DNA of 64,000 nt from Bolinopsis microptera (Eukaryota; Ctenophora; Tentaculata; Lobata; Bolinopsidae): contig NC_087072.1 in NCBI RefSeq assembly GCF_026151205.1, positions 9,545,669 to 9,609,668 on the forward strand. The letters run 5' to 3'. Position 1 is the stretch's first letter. Each line of letters begins with the position of its first letter. Positions 58,690 to 64,000 of the stretch are shown one piece after another. The translations under genes were made by a program, and so were the position numbers. Under the pieces are notes generated by a model. It saw only the letters and a program-made list of their open reading frames with translations. It did not search any database and had not been told where the DNA came from.

Positions 58690-59222
58690 GTAGGTTAGCT
58701 TTGTAGATATTTATAATACCTCCGTGGGATCCATTATGCCGGGCGGTCTAGTTTAATTTCATTGTCCAGTAACTTGGTTAGAGCTCATTGTTATGCATAT
58801 TCAGTAGCCATACAAACATATTAGAGCCATTTATTTGTCAGGCACATACGACAAACAATAACCACTGTGCAGTGTGCAGTTATTGACTACTAGCACACTT
58901 ACGTAGGCTTGAACTGAGTCCATACCTGCATCGTTTATAACGAAGCAATTGTCTTGGCTCTGTTAAACAATTCCACTTGTGAACTTTGTGATGATTGAAG
59001 GAATTGGGCAAACAACTGAATACACGAATTTTGTTGAAAACAGTATGAAAAGTATAAAAGAAGAGTTCAAAAGTTAACATAAATACAATAGATTACCATG
59101 AATAGAATTAATAAAGTTATAAAATATTTATGATTATGTTTCTCCTTGAAAATGTTCTATCGGAATCGTGATGCATGCCCCAATCAACAAACACAATAAT
59201 ATTAAGCTCTAATTTAAGATTG

Positions 59223-62909
<3,687 letters not shown>

Positions 62910-62911
<2 letters not shown>

Positions 62912-63045
62912 ACTACAAGTTTGGGAGATGTTATAAGATATAAAGAAGTTATAGGATACTACAAGTTTGGGAAAGATTATAAGATATAAAGAAATTATAG
63001 GATACTACAAGTTTTGGAGATGTTATAAGATATAAAGGTGTAAGA
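62910..63045. repeat. 46-bp tandem repeat, nearly 3 copies, upstream of the GPCR start codon
   Basis: Units start at 62910, 62956 and 63002 (exact period 46), each beginning ATACTACAAGTTT and containing TATAAGATATAAAG. The array begins at the GPCR ATG (62909-62911) and runs into its upstream flank, so it would lie in the 5' UTR or promoter. Confidence 0.85.
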
Positions 63046-64000
63046 TATAAAGGGTTTTAAAAAAAAAAAATAAGATATAAACTACAATAAAAATGTATAA
63101 GATTTTTAGTATGGGGGATAGTTAGTGGTGGACATGACCAGTACAATTGCCGGTAAAATATAGGAATTATTACTTCCGTTTAGACGTGTTGGAAGTGAAT
63201 CAAGGGGGAATTCTGGTAAGCTACCCTATAATGATGTAAAGCAAACGTCAATTTCGTGAGAGATAGAGAATCAGCCATCCCGCAGCTTGGTTTTAGTAGT
63301 TATCAAACGCGTCAATAAATCGACAAAATTAACACCTATTTTATAATTTTAAATGCCAATTAGTAACCACAGTAGTCAGAGGTGATCTTTCAGAAAAAGT
63401 TCTGGAATAAAAGCAAAAGCTCTTTAAACACTAATAAGTCACACGGTTAAAGTTAAATCTGAGGTATTGAGCCATATGTGACCTCTACAGAAGTTACAAG
63501 AAATTGCTAGGCCAGAAACGGGTGACCATTATATAAGAAGAAGAAGAAAATAAATTACCAACAACGTGCTACACTTTGGACTTAATTAAGTAATTAGCAT
63601 AAGCCATACAGCTAACTCATCATTTTTATAGTCAATTCAATTTGATTTGAAACCTTGTTCAAATATTACAGAAGATATAATAAAAAATTTCCCTAATGTT
63701 ACACGTGTAATCGTAGCACAGTATTTGGTTATCATGAGAAAGGCCTGTGAAGCAAGGATATAAAACGATTTCAGTTACTACTACTATTCGGTATTCAAAA
63801 GAAACGTTTAACATCCAAATAAGGTCACACAAGTGCCCCTATACTCATTACTCACGCGCTCCGGTCCAGGTAATATAGCAAGAGAAGTTAATTGCAAGGC
63901 GATATCTACAGAACCAGACAGACTACAAGCAATAATACACTACATGTACATGACATGTATGATAATGATATATCACACGGCAGTATAGCGTGTCTTGTGT
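63046..64000. other. Intergenic, no gene seen
   Basis: AT-rich, starting with a poly-A/T-like run at 63059-63071. No ORF above about 50 codons and no recognisable motif. Confidence 0.5.

Overview
The window reads as nuclear DNA of an AT-rich invertebrate animal. It has spliceosomal genes with GT-AG introns and clear orthologues of animal genes: RNF146, ZC3H3, gamma-synergin, GPKOW, RINT1 and a class C GPCR. It also carries a heavy load of non-LTR (LINE) and Penelope-like retroelements. The sequence does not fix the phylum; the element types would fit a cnidarian-grade or other early-branching animal, but that is a guess.

Layout: 1-243 is a LINE tail. 1.5-23.4 kb is a minus-strand gene block: a PHD-finger protein, RNF146 (7 coding exons rebuilt in frame), a ZC3H3-like CCCH protein whose 4-kb intron holds a LINE, a Penelope RT and a foldback element, then gamma-synergin with a coding minisatellite, then GPKOW. 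24.7-47 kb is a retroelement nest: a LINE endonuclease-like fragment, a CR1/Jockey-type LINE split by two later insertions (an ORF1-only element and a second copy of the same family), an L2-like LINE on the minus strand, and a large minus-strand LINE whose first ORF encodes coiled coil, AlkB-type 2OG-Fe(II) dioxygenase and SGNH esterase. That ORF1 is cut by an RTE-like LINE with an 8-bp target duplication; removing the insert and one duplicate rejoins ORF1 in frame. Between and around the minus-strand LINEs lies a degenerate family of GTTTACTTTGTCACA-like motifs.

47.6-64 kb holds an isolated first-exon candidate, another LINE fragment, a small coiled-coil gene with a Tc1/mariner-type MITE in its first intron, RINT1 with one frameshift, the 5' exons of an unknown plus-strand gene with a kinase pseudogene in its intron, and a class C GPCR with several frame and splice defects. 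Long poly-G tracts fall inside the RINT1 and GPCR coding regions.

Functional links: the host genes are housekeeping (ubiquitin ligase for PARylated proteins, mRNA 3' processing/export, clathrin/AP-1 traffic, splicing, Golgi-ER tethering). I see no shared pathway or operon. The most notable system is the AlkB+SGNH LINE at 39.0-46.3 kb. Exon models come from reading splice sites and frames by eye; orthology calls rest on remembered family sequences, not on searches.
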